Counted from the first letter of the stretch, positions 47,061-57,697 are shown. The stretch: DNA of 64,000 nucleotides from Mytilinidion resinicola (GCF_010093595.1 NW_022985472.1:87883-151882), one strand, 5' to 3'. Numbers and translations are program-made. Notes: generated from the sequence alone by a model not told the origin.

Positions 47061-48034
47061 CTATAGTTTCCACCTTAAGCTACTATTATTTAGCTAAAAA
47101 CCCTGCCTAATAGAACTGCCGCTAAGAAATCTAAAAAAATAAGGTAAAGTAATTACCTAAGCCCTAAAATCGGCGTTTAAGCTAGCTTAGGCTAGTATAG
47201 TAGAAGCCTAGTAAGAGTAGAAAAAATAGGTAAATAAATATTATATACCTATTATAAGGCTAAGAGTAGAGGATAAAGTATAGCTATAGCTAGGGAAATA
47301 TATATTTTTAGGCCGCCTAAATAAAAAGCTAAACTAGAAAAATACTAAGTATATAGTAATTAAAGTAATTAGCCCCTATAATATTTAACTTAACACGCCT
47401 AGAAAAGTAGAAAATATCTTCTATATTAACCGGCTAAGGCTAGCCTCTACTAACCCCCTTTCTAGCTAGTTAGTAGATAACTCTTAACTAGCAGCCCTAG
47501 TTATAGATAAAAAAGAAAAATAAAAGGTTAAGAATATTATATAAAAGATTTAGAAAAAAAAGAAAAAGGTTAGTATATAACCTATATAGTTAAGTAGATA
47601 GGCTATACCTAGCTATTTAAAACTAATACTAAAAATATACAGGAAACTAAAGTATTAAACTGCCAGAAAGCCCTAATAGCAAGTATATAAAAAGCTAATA
47701 AAACCCTACTAATAGGATATCGGCGCCCTATATAGAAAAGAAACCCCTACTTTTCTCTTTATACTATTATACTAGTATCTATAATAATTATATTTTATTA
47801 CTTTACTATAGCAGACTAAAGCTATTTTTTTTCTCCTTTATACCTTTATACTAAAGGAAAAGGAAAAAAAAAAGCCTCTACTAGATGCGCTAAAAAAAAA
47901 AGGAAATAGAAAGGGAATAGGCCCTTCTAAAATAGAAGAGGGAGAATAACAGGTATATTATATAATAAGGACTTTATAAAAAGAAAAAAAAAAAGATTTT
48001 AAATTTTATATTAACTTTTAAGGGGTATTTATTA

Positions 48035-48620
48035 GGGGACTACTAATTATACACCCCCTAATTCCTAGATATACACCCCCTTTTTACTATATATATACCC
48101 CCTCCCCTTTCTATTACTTTACTACCTTCTAATTAGCTTAGAGGGCTGCTCTATAGCCTCTAATTCGCTCGCTTAACTTACTTATTAATTCCGAATACTT
48201 TTTCTAAATGCGGCTATATACAATATAAGTAATTATATTATACTAATTTATATAGCCTTATATATAGCCTTATATATAAGCTTATATATAAGCTTATATA
48301 TAGCTATATATACGGCTGTATAAATTAGAAAAAATACGCTGTAGTATAGAGAGGCTGTATAGCTATACTAATTTATATAGTCTTATATATAAGCTTATAT
48401 ACGGCCTCGCGTATAGTATTATATACGGCTTTATATATAGTATTACGTATAGCCTTACGTATAGTATTATATATAGAGAGACGTAAGGGTAAATACCTAG
48501 AGGAAGCTCCAAGCTCTCCGAGCTAATTAGAAGGTAGTAAAGCGCTAAGAAAAGGGGGTGTATATAGAGTGAAAAGGGGGTATACGTCTAGGAATTAAGG
48601 GGTGTACGATTAGTAGTCCC
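48035..48620. mobile_element. Short TIR element of the GGGGCTACTAAT family, 9-base duplication
   Basis: Starts GGGGACTACTAATTATACAC and ends GGTGTACGATTAGTAGTCCC. TATTTATTA is repeated on both sides (48026-48034, 48621-48629). About 150 bases at each end form long sub-terminal inverted repeats (CTTCTAATTAGCTTAGAG against CGAGCTAATTAGAAGGTAG). The centre is a run of TATATA and TATAGCC/TATAAGC units. No coding capacity, so it is a MITE. Confidence 0.8.
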
Positions 48621-48949
48621 TATTTATTATCTAAACTATATTTTAAACTATAGTAATTATTAGAGGGGTATTAGAGGTACTATTATTTCTATTATTTTTA
48701 TTATCTAAAAGAACCTTCCTACTACTATTTTTACTTTTATCCGGCTTATCTATAATATCCTTAATATTACACCTTATACTATAATCCCTCTACTTATAAT
48801 TTCTATAGCAGGCTTCTTAAGCTCCTTATATAGACCGGTACTTAGTAAAAAGGTAAAGGCGGCATAGGTAAGTAGTATAGAAAGTAGGGTTAATATTACT
48901 GCAGGATTAAATAAAAAAGGTATTAATATATAAAGGGCAACTAGAGTTA
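48621..48949. other. A+T-rich flank with a hydrophobic minus-strand frame
   Basis: Between a MITE and a Fot1-type element. The minus strand reads hydrophobic residues (LFNPAVILTLLSILLTYAAF), then GLYKELKKPAIEII. It may be a scrap of a membrane protein gene cut by the Fot1 insertion, since the 72-codon frame 48774-48992 starts inside the transposon end. Weak evidence. Confidence 0.2.
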
Positions 48950-50801
48950 ATATATAATATAAGTAAGCCGGCCACCTAAGTAAGCCGGCCACCTTATTAC
49001 TAAAACGCGCTCTATTAGCTTTTAACTACTATATCTTAATAATATAATATATAATTAATCTAAAAAAAGGCCGAATCTGCCTAGCTATTTTAGCAATTAA
49101 TAAAAATTAACTTTAAAGCGAATAACGCGCTATTATAACGTATAATATCCCTAAAAGCACGCTCTAAGACCAACGCGCTGGAACTACTACTTAACGCAAT
49201 TATAAGCCTAATTTAAAAAAGCTTATAAAGCTAGAGGAATTAGTTATTATTAAATATATACTTAATCTGGATTTATAAGGGTTTATACCTAGCTTAAACG
49301 CTGTAAAAGATATAGCTAATAAGTTACTTAGAGAGCGCGGTGCCGGCTAAGTTAGTAAAAACTAGCTATATAACTTTATTAAGCGGACTAATAAGCTTTA
49401 AATATAGTTTAATTAAAAGTATAATTGCTAGAGAGCTCTATATAAAGATCTAAGGATTATTACGCTATAGTTTAAGCTTATGCGTAATATAAAGGCAAAG
49501 TATAGTATTATAGATAATAACTTCTATAACTTTAATAAAACCGGCTTTTAGATAGGTGTTATTTTAACAGGAGTAGTTATTATAGGCTCTAAGAGATAAA
49601 ATTAACTAAATGCTATATAACTAGGTAATTGCGAGTAGGCTACTATAATTAAAGCTATTAATATATATAAATAGGTAATCCCGCCGTTTATTATCCTTAT
49701 AGGTAAGTACTACCTCTCTATATAGTATAAGGGCAGCAATATACTGCTAGACTAGGCTATAGCAGTAAGTAATAATAGCTAGATAATAAATAAGCTTAGT
49801 ATTATATAGCTATAATATTTTAATACGTATATAAAGGACCGCACTATAGGCGTATATTGCTTGCTTATTTTAGATAGTTATAAAAGCTATAACTCGCTTA
49901 AATTTAAAGAGCTTTATAAGGAGAATAATATTATCACGCTATATATACTACCGCACGCCTTATATCTATTACAGCCGCTTAATATAGGCTGTTTTGCGCC
50001 GTTAAAAAAAGCGTACGGTCGCTAAATTAAGGATCTAGCGCGCAACTATATTAACTATATTATAAAGCTTAAGTTCCTACTAGCTTTTAAAGCAGTATTT
50101 AACAACTTATTTATAAAAAGCAATATTTACGCAAGCTTTTAAAGCGCCGGCCTTATACTGCTTAATCTAGAGGCAGTGCTTTTAAAGCTTAATATTATAC
50201 TTTATATACTATTACCTTTTGCTATAGTAGAGGCTTAATAGGAATTAAAAACACTAAGCAATACTTTTAAGCTAGGCTCTTAATTAGCTTTAATTTATAA
50301 TTGCATTTAAATATATTAAAATAGCTCTTTTACTATAATTTTTAAGTTGCTTAATTTACTTATTAGAGGCGCTAAAATGCAGATATATAGGGTAGTATTA
50401 TTACGCGATTAGGTTATAAGCCTTTAAAAGGCGAATAAGGCCGCTATAAAGCGTAGAGAGCGTAAAAAAAAGCGAATTTAGAGGTAAAAAGTCCTAATAA
50501 AGGTATAGAGGTCTAATATAATCGCTTAAAAGGAAGCTAATAAATAAATTAAGGGCGAAATGCGTTAAAATAGAAGGCGCCCGGGTAGAAGTATATAGTA
50601 GTAAGCACGCTATAGGCGCTGCAGTAAGATAGAATATAATACTTATATATATTAAAAAGATAAGGAAGTTATTATAGAATAGACTATAAGTTAAATTAAG
50701 TTAATATCTATTAGTATTATAGAGTAATATATATTTAAAGCTATTAAAAGTTAATAAAATAGCCGGTTTACTTAGGTAGCCGGCTCGCTTATATTACACG
50801 T
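48950..50801 (+). mobile_element. Fot1/pogo element copy 1, 1852 bases, TA duplication, RIPed transposase
   Basis: Flanked by TA (48948-48949, 50802-50803) with matching inverted termini whose inner part is a 17-base direct repeat (AAGTAAGCCGGCCACCT twice at 48961-48994). The plus strand carries a Fot1/pogo transposase relic: a CENP-B-type helix-turn-helix region (about 49200-49420), then the DDE domain. Catalytic motifs are altered: FDETGF reads FNKTGF (~49520), LILDGHESH reads LILDSYKSY (~49866), and LLQPLD-G reads LLQPLNIGCFAPLK (~49970). Stops are TAG/TAA. Non-autonomous. Confidence 0.88.
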
Positions 50802-50845
50802 TAAGTTAGTTAAGGAAAATAGTATTTATACAGGCTTTAATATTA

Positions 50846-51402
50846 GGGGCTACTAATTATACACCCTCTTTTAACTCTATATACACCTCTTTTTTACTCT
50901 ATATATACCTCCCCTTTTTAGCGCTTTACCACCTTCTAATTAGCTTAGAGCACTGCTACGTAGCCTTTAATTCGCTCGCTTAATACGCTTACTAATTCCG
51001 AATACTTTCTCTAAATGCGACTATATATAATATAAGCAATTATATTATACTAAATTTATATAGCCTTATATACGAGCTTATATATAAGCTTATATATAGC
51101 CTTACGTACGGCCTTATATATAGTATTATATACGGCCTTATATATAGTATTATATACGGCCTTANNNNNNNNNNTACGGCCTTATATATAGTATTATATA
51201 CGGCCTTATATATAGTATTATATACGGCCTTACGTATAGTATTACGTATAAAGAAACGTAAAGGTAAATACCTAGAGCTTTCTCCGCACTACTCTAAGCT
51301 AATTAGAAGGTAGTAAAGCGCTAAAAAAGGGGGGGGGGGTGTATATAGAGTGAAAAAGGGGTATATATAGAGTTAAAAGAGGGTGTATAGTTAGTAGCCC
51401 CC
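50846..51402. mobile_element. Short TIR element of the GGGGCTACTAAT family, contains an assembly gap
   Basis: Starts GGGGCTACTAATTATACACC and ends GGGTGTATAGTTAGTAGCCC(CC), with TTAATATTA on both sides (50837-50845, 51403-51411). Same sub-terminal inverted repeats as the member at 48.0 kb. The centre is a ~23-base tandem repeat (TATATAGTATTATATACGGC + CTT), and ten N at 51165-51174 lie inside it, so the real length is unknown. Confidence 0.8.
51165..51174. other. Assembly gap (10 N)
   Basis: Ten ambiguous bases in the middle of the tandem array of the MITE. Ten is probably a placeholder, not a measured distance. Confidence 0.95.
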
Positions 51403-51411
51403 TTAATATTA

Positions 51412-51992
51412 TAGAAGGAAAGTTAGGCAATATTATATTATTATTAATTATAGTATTTCTATAGAATAGCGCTTTATCTAAATAGGTAACTAGTATACTA
51501 GGTTATAGTATTACTATTATTATTAGAAGTGCTTAAAAAAGCGGCTGCTGCAGGAGTTAAACCTAGAGTTCTAGTAATAGATTATATAGTAGTAGTTTAT
51601 ACGCCTAACTAACTAGATAAAGTTAGTATATTTCTTTTAGATAGAAGTTATATAAATTACTAGGTATATATAGCACTAACGCATTATATAATACTAGTAA
51701 ATACCTACTTTTTTTCTATTTTTATATTTTTTTCTTTATATAATACTCTACTTTAAATTTTTTCCGGAGAAAAGGGATAATATTAGGGGATAAACCCTAG
51801 TTTATATAAACTCGAGCTATACCCTTATAAACTAAGGCCCTAGTAAGTAAGGCTTAGTAAAGGGAACTTTTTTTCTTATTTAGGCTAGAAAGCCCTTTTT
51901 TTTCCTTAATAGATTTTTACTATTAAGTAGCTATAAGCCTTATAGCTTATTTTTATTAGTAATTAGATAAACCTTTATAAAGTAAAGGATAA
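51412..51992. other. A+T-rich DNA, no gene seen
   Basis: RIPed, with poly-T runs and TATA-rich stretches. The segment around 51770-51850 (GGGGATAAACCCTAG, then TTTATATAAACTCGAG) resembles an LTR promoter region but no partner was found. Confidence 0.25.
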
Positions 51993-52125
51993 TATAAGGC
52001 CGGGTAGCTAGCTTTACTAACAGCGCTATAAAAGAGTATAAATTAAGAACCGATTTTAATTCCTAACTACTAGCTACTTATATACTTACTACTAGCTAGC
52101 ACTAAGCCCCCCCTAAGGCCTAATA
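51993..52125 (+). repeat. 133-base direct repeat, left copy
   Basis: Nearly identical to 54214-54346 in length and sequence (TATAAGGCCGGGTAGCTAGC ... CTAAGGCCTAATA); the copies differ by transitions and one or two A/T changes. The Fot1 copy 2 lies between them. They may be remnants of LTRs of a small element. Confidence 0.8.
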
Positions 52126-52229
52126 CTTACTCCTTTCTTTATAGGGCCTATATTTTTATAGGCGGTTATAGCGTATAAGTTACCTTTTAGCTATTTACCT
52201 AAGTTTTTATAACCTTTAAAGTCCTTATA

Positions 52230-54079
52230 ACGTACTTTATAAGCAAGCGGCCCACCTAAATAAGTAGCCTACCTTATTACCGGAACGCGCTTTATTAACT
52301 TTTAACTACTATACCTTAATAATATAATACGCAATTAATTTAAAAAGAAGGCTAGATATATATAGCTATTTTAGCAATCGATAAAAAGCAGTTTAAAAGC
52401 GTGCAACGCGCTGTTGCAATATACAACGTCCCCCGAACAACCCTATAACAACAACGCGCCGGAACAACCGCCCGACGCGATTACGAGCCTAATTTAAAGA
52501 AGCTTATAAAGCTGGAGGAATTAGTTGTTATTTAATATATAATTAACCTAGATTCGAAAGGGTTTGCACTGCAGCTAAGCGCTGTATAAAATATAGCTAA
52601 TAAGCTGCTAAATAAGCGCGGTACCGGCTAAGTTAGTAAAAACTAGCTATATAACTTTGTTAAGCAGACTAATAAGCTTTAAACACGGTTTAATTAAAAG
52701 TATAATTACTAGAAAGCCCTATATAAAGATCTAAGAATTATTATACTATAGTTTAAGCTTATATATAATATAAAGGCGAAGTATAGTATTATAGATAATA
52801 ACTTTTATAACTTTAATAAAACCGGCTTCTAAATAGGTGTTATCTTAATAGGAGTAGTTATTACAAGCTCTAAAAAATAGAATTAACTAAAAGCTATATA
52901 ATTAGGCGATCGTAAGTAGGCTACTATAATTAAGGCTATTAACGCTTATAGGTGGGCAATCCCGCCGTTTATTATCCTTGCGGGTAAATACCACCTTTTT
53001 ATATAGTATAAGGGCAGTAATATACCGCTAGACTAGGCTATAGCAGTAAGCAATAACGGCTGGACGATAAATAAGCTTAGTATTATATAGCTGCAATATT
53101 TTAATATATATATAAAGGACCGCACTATAGGTATATATTGCTTGCTTATTTTAAACGGTTATAAGAGCTATAACTCGCTTAAATTTAAAGAGCTTTATAA
53201 GGAGAATAATATTATCACGCTATATATACTACCGCACGCCTTATATTTATTACAGCCGCTTAATATAGGCTGTTTTACGCTGTTAAAAAAAGCGTACGGT
53301 TGCTAAATTAAGGATCTAGCGCGCAACTATATTAACTATATTATAAAGCTTAAGTTCCTACCAGCTTTTAAAGTAGTATTTAACAACTTATTTATAAAGA
53401 GTAATATTTGCGCAAGCTTTTAAGGCGCCGGCCTTATACTGCTTAATCTAGAGGTAATGCTTTTAAAGCTTAATATTATACTTTATATACTATTGCCTTC
53501 TGTTATAAAGGCTTAATAGGAATTAAAAATACTAAGCAATACTTTTAAGCTAGGCTCTTAATTAGCTTTAATTTATAATCGCATTTAAATATATTAATAT
53601 AGCTCTTCTACTATAATTTTTAAGTTGCTTAATTTGCTTATTAGAGGCGCTGAAATGCAGATATATAGGGCTATATTATTACGCGATTAGGTTATAAGCC
53701 TTTAAAAGGCGAATAAGGCTGCTATAAAGCGTAGAGAGCGCAAAAAAAAGCAAATTTAGAGGTAAAAAGTCCTAATAAAGGCATAGGGCTCTAATATAAT
53801 CGCTTAAAAGGAAGCTAATAAACAAATTAAGGGGGAAATACGTTAAAATAGAAGGCGCCCAGGTGGAAGTGCACAGCAGCAGGCGCGCTGCAGGCGCTGC
53901 GGCAAGATAGGATATAACTCTTATACGTGTTAAAAAGATAAGGAAATTATTATAGATTAGACTGCAGGTTATATTAAGTTAATATCTATTAGCGTTATAG
54001 AGCAATTTATATTTAATATTGCGATTTACTTATAAGGTAGGCTACTTACTTAAGTGGGCCGCTTGCTTATAGAGTACGT
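52230..54079 (+). mobile_element. Fot1/pogo element copy 2, 1850 bases, TA duplication, RIPed transposase
   Basis: Flanked by TA (52228-52229, 54080-54081); termini begin ACGTACT(T/C)TATAAG and contain two 17-base half-repeats (AAGCAAGCGGCCCACCT, then AATAAGTAGCCTACCT). The interior is colinear with copy 1 but carries different RIP mutations: FNKTGF again, LILNGYKSY where copy 1 keeps Asp, LLQPLNIGCF. Conserved stretches include AIAVSNNGW and RTIGIYCLL. Dead transposase. Confidence 0.88.
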
Positions 54080-54213
54080 TAAGGCTTTTTTATAGAATTA
54101 GTAAATAGGCTATAAGCCCTAGGTTTATAGGTTAGAACTATATACCTAAAAAGGCCTATTTAGTATTATAACACCTTAGTAGTTTAAACCTAGGACTTTA
54201 TTAGTTTTTAAAG

Positions 54214-54346
54214 TATAAGGCCAGGTAGCTAGCTTTACTAACAGCGCTATAAAAAAGTATAAATTAAGAACTAATTTTAATTCCTAACTACTAGCTATTT
54301 ATATACTTACTACTAGCCAGCGCTAAGCCCCCTTTAAGGCCTAATA
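54214..54346 (+). repeat. 133-base direct repeat, right copy
   Basis: Partner of 51993-52125, same orientation and same length. Confidence 0.8.
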
Positions 54347-54536
54347 GATAAGGATATAATTACTTATATATACGCTGTATTTAGAAAAAGTATTTAGAAT
54401 TTATAAGCGAATTAGAAGCTTTAGCACGGTTTCTAAGCTAATTAGAAGGTGGTAAAGCGCTAAAAGTAGGGTAGAGGTGTATAAATAGTAAAAAAGGGTA
54501 TATAGTTAGTAAAAAGGGGTGTATAATTAGTAGCGC
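54347..54536. mobile_element. Right end of a fourth GGGGCTACTAAT-family element, truncated
   Basis: Contains the characteristic right sub-terminal sequence (CTAAGCTAATTAGAAGGTGG, then repeated AGTAAAAAAGGG motifs) and ends GTGTATAATTAGTAGCGCC. No matching left end was found nearby, so it appears truncated. Confidence 0.55.
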
Positions 54537-55200
54537 CTAGAACTTAATACTATACTAAGGATTATAAGAAATTTTTATAGATAAGGCGTTTTAATATTAT
54601 TAATATTAGTTAATTAACTTAATTAATATAGACCTCTGCTAACTAAGCCTTTAACTTAACTAATATTAAAAGGCAGGTTAATTAAATTAATTGAATAGAA
54701 ACTCTAAAAGGAACCCTATTAAGCTAAAAGGTAATATATATAAGCTAAGGAATAGCGCTAAAAATACGCTAGTATAGTAGCGTGTAGACGGCTGCTATAT
54801 TTCGCTTTATAGTAAATAATTTAGGATTAGTGCTCGACTAAAGTAAAACTATAATATATGCGGAATATATTATTAGAACGTATAATTATAAGCTTTATAA
54901 ATGTTTTTTTATTATAAAGCTATTATATATAGCTAAGTCGGCGTTTTATATAAATCTTACCTTTATCTAAATATTATAGGTATTTTTTTAAAATTTACTA
55001 GATCTTTACGCTCTTCTAGATCTTTAAACTTAACTAAACCCCTAAACTTTACTAATCTCTAGAAGTATCTAGACCTCTAAAATCTACTAGGTTCCTAAAC
55101 TTAACTAAATCTCCACGGAACTATATTAGGGTTAGCCGAAATAAGTCCGTCGGATAATAAGTCCTACTAATTAGCGGATGCCGATAAGGTCCCCTGTATA
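54537..55200. other. RIPed spacer before the gene-bearing island
   Basis: A+T-rich. A run of related CTAGATCTTTAAACTTAACT-like motifs (54980-55110) forms an imperfect repeat of about 30 bases. No gene. Confidence 0.35.
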
Positions 55201-55503
55201 TGCCGCACCCGACCTCTAGAACTCGGCCTTAACTTTTAGTATCTAATAATAATATTTATCACGAGAAGAGACCTCTATAAAGAAGACTTAATTGCGCACT
55301 AGGAGCCCTGGCGTCTATAAGGAAAGCTTCTAGCTGCGTTCCAGGCATACGTTAAGCTAGTAATTCTTGACGACTTTGCTGACATCAGGAGACAAACTTA
55401 TTACTACCGTGATCTGCTACTTCGCTATCTAGGAATAGGCCACCACTTAACAGAAGTACAGGAGATTGCTCAGGTCCTCCCTGTAGCTTTTGCGCTTGAG
55501 ATT

Positions 55504-55977
55504 TTGACTCGATCCATGCGTGCTCGCGCTTCCGCTATGCACGAGATCGAGGGCATGACCGCATGGCTACAAAAGCAAACGCCCAGACGCATAGATCGTA
55601 TTGCCAGACATTTCATCCGTGAGATACAGGCACTGATTTACGACAGAGCGGTGACTGACATCAAGCAAGGCGATTTTGGCAAACCCGTATGGGCTGACCT
55701 CGAACGTGGTTATAAGGAGTCTGGTCCCATTCGTGGCTGGCTAGGCTTCTTTTCCTTAATATCGTTCAGACTCTTGGAGGGAGTCATAGAAGTCTGCGGC
55801 ATTCCTGCGGACGATCCCAAGTGCCACGTCTGCTTTGAAGAGTTGAACAACGATACTCATCGTGCACTTCGCACGGTATGTTCTCACATTCTGGGTGCCG
55901 AGTGTCTCGCGGAATGGATCCGTGAAAGCCCGACGTGCCCTATGTGTAGAGGCTCTTTGCGAATGCTACTACCCTAG
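55504..55977 (+). CDS. RING-finger protein 1, 157 codons, 5' end eroded by RIP
   Basis: The C-terminal RING reads CHVCFEEL, then VCSHILGAECLAEW, then CPMCRGSL: C-x2-C, C-x-H, C, C-x2-C with Gly in place of one usual zinc Cys, as in its two neighbours. RING proteins of this kind usually act as E3 ubiquitin ligases. N-terminal to it is a helical region. The same frame continues upstream of the Met at 55504 without frame change to at least 55201, reading protein-like sequence (AFQAYVKLVILDDF, DLLLRYLGIGHHL), but is broken by TAG at 55237, TAG at 55300 and TAA at 55318, all explicable from CAG/CAA. So the real protein was about 90 or more residues longer, and the annotated start is just the first surviving Met. 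Whether the shortened form is made is unknown. Confidence 0.65.
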   Translation: MTRSMRARASAMHEIEGMTAWLQKQTPRRIDRIARHFIREIQALIYDRAVTDIKQGDFGKPVWADLERGYKESGPIRGWLGFFSLISFRLLEGVIEVCGIPADDPKCHVCFEELNNDTHRALRTVCSHILGAECLAEWIRESPTCPMCRGSLRMLLP

Positions 55978-56674
55978 CTTCATCATTCGACAATCCCGAT
56001 AGCGAGAGCCGCTAGACGTCCTATGACGCTTATGCTATCAATAGTGATGACTTAAGAGTGCTACTAGAACTACTCTAACCTTACCAAACGCATATTCTCT
56101 CTTTATGGCAGTTCCCTATTTTCACTTTCTCTCTCCGGCGCAATTCTTCCAATCAATGCTAAATCGAATCATAGGTCTTTCGCGCTTGACAATCCCACGC
56201 ACATAGATCTTTGAGCAGTTCGCAATTATTCTGGAATATGCGAGACGACGTGCATGAGTAGAAGTAAATTAAGATCCAATATTTATGCAAATTTCTTCAT
56301 CCCTTCTATTTCTTAATAAACTACTATCTTTTACGCACGCTCATGAGCACATCATGTCTCCTGATTCAATACTGAATATGACCTGCTAAAGTGGTATTTC
56401 CGCCTAGGTCTACACAATGCAACTCATTGTACATTCGAGTCACACAGTTGGGGTACTTGTTTCACGGTCAACTTCTCACAACAGCAATTCACGACGAGGC
56501 ATTGTTAGTACACATTCACTTCGATGATCCTATTTAAGTGTCCCTATCTCGCGTTGCTTCACAAACTACACATATCTGTCTCAAACGTGTTCGCTATCCC
56601 AACTGAACCTTACACCAAATTCACATCACCAAAACTTAGAGATTCCAGACCGACAAGATACAGAACGTCTCAAT
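55978..56674. other. Intergenic region, unmutated
   Basis: Normal composition. No gene recognised; probably the 3' flank of RING gene 1 and the promoter of the 340-codon gene. A 78-codon frame (56524-56760) overlaps the downstream gene start in another frame and is not supported. Confidence 0.35.
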
Positions 56675-57697
56675 ATGCCACACAAACTAGATCCTCCAAA
56701 GTGGAACGTGACCCACTTCGACTTCGACGTCGCCCAGGAGTCGACTCAAAACGCCCCTGATACCATAGAGAGGTCAGATGTCTCTAATCAGAACCGCCAT
56801 CAAGGGCTCGGCCATGCAACGAGTCCAGTCCTCGGCGGAACCAATCAACTGAAGGCTGAGAACTCTAAAACTCATAACAGCCAGGTTCATGAAGTCCAAT
56901 CTGTATCGAACAGCCGTACCAACCAGCTCGTGTGCCTCCACGCCGCCATTCGAGAGCTGAAGGAGCAAAAGAAACGCCGAAATGAGTTCCTAAAGAAGTT
57001 TGGAGGAGATGAACAATTCTGCAAAGATACGACAGCTCTAGCTGCCAAGATCTCGCACATGGACTACACCCTAGGTTTCGCCGGAGAAAAGTTCACCGAT
57101 GAGATTGTACGAAACTTCCTGGATGAGGCTACTAGCTTGGTAGTGACCCAGAAACAGGTGATTGGTGAGCCTGAGCGCGCCGCGACTCAACGAGTCCTCT
57201 ATGATTGTCGGGAAATGGAGGCCGTCTCGGCTTCTTTCATCAAAGGCGCAAAATGGAAGGCCGAGGACCAGCGTCTTCAGCAACGTCGACTTCCGCCATC
57301 CCAACTAGAGACCTACGATGACCGCTTTCAACGTCTTTGCGACACGCTCAAGGAGCTCCAGGAGGACATAGCCCGCCGGAACCTTCTCATCGGAGCATAC
57401 GATTTCGCCTTTCAATACCGATCCCGAGCCATAATTGTCAAGTCCAACATCAACATGCTGATCCGCCGCGTTAGCCTTGCGGGAGAGAATGTGGCCGAGG
57501 ATGAGCTAAACAGGCTCCTAGCCGATGCTCTTGAGTTGGTTTCTACGAAGAGGTCAGATTTCCTGCCCGAGCGCCCTGCAATGAATATTGCACACCAGTT
57601 CAGCGATGTGAAGTGGCAGGAGGCGCGACGTGAGGGTCCAGATAGTCCTCCTGTCAGCCCACGTACTGTGCTGTGCCTAAACGTGAGTAGATATTGA
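56675..57697 (+). CDS. Unknown helical protein, 340 codons, with an internal duplication
   Basis: A clean open frame from Met 56675 to the TGA at 57695-57697, no intron needed. The first ~85 residues are polar and probably disordered (rich in Asn, Ser, Gln). Residues ~90-165 and ~225-305 look like two copies of one helical unit: each runs from a basic helix (ELKEQKKRRNEFL / ELQEDIARRNLLI), through FAGEKFTDEIVRNFLDEATS and LAGENVAEDELNRLLADALE, to V(V/S)T(Q/K) and a Pro-containing end. No catalytic motif, signal peptide or membrane segment is seen. It lies between RING genes in an unmutated island. Function unknown; I cannot place it in a family. Confidence 0.75.
   Translation: MPHKLDPPKWNVTHFDFDVAQESTQNAPDTIERSDVSNQNRHQGLGHATSPVLGGTNQLKAENSKTHNSQVHEVQSVSNSRTNQLVCLHAAIRELKEQKKRRNEFLKKFGGDEQFCKDTTALAAKISHMDYTLGFAGEKFTDEIVRNFLDEATSLVVTQKQVIGEPERAATQRVLYDCREMEAVSASFIKGAKWKAEDQRLQQRRLPPSQLETYDDRFQRLCDTLKELQEDIARRNLLIGAYDFAFQYRSRAIIVKSNINMLIRRVSLAGENVAEDELNRLLADALELVSTKRSDFLPERPAMNIAHQFSDVKWQEARREGPDSPPVSPRTVLCLNVSRY

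Larger units (their letters stand above)
35280..47760 (+). mobile_element. Outer Ty3/gypsy chromovirus-like element, RIPed and interrupted twice
   Basis: Coding remains in order on the plus strand: reverse transcriptase (about 35930-36550; the YxDD box at ~36310 now reads YIDN), RNase H (about 36700-37000), integrase start to 37674; integrase core continues at 38978-39406 (PQINRAIEYIN, then EVSPFFLSY) and its C-terminus plus a decayed chromodomain-like tail lie at 47066-47740 (KYTVIK-like, NIFYINRLRLA, ending like a TWEPA-type chromodomain). It is split by a TIR element at 37675-38969 and by a second gypsy element at 39407-47060. Removing both with one copy of each target duplication restores a continuous integrase frame. 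Outer LTRs were not located, so the limits given are approximate. Stops are mostly TAG/TAA. Confidence 0.75.

Noticed and set aside
48774..48992. 72-codon hydrophobic minus-strand ORF as an intact membrane protein gene
   Set aside because: Its first codons lie inside the Fot1 terminal repeat, so the ORF is a junction product; only a possible gene scrap remains.
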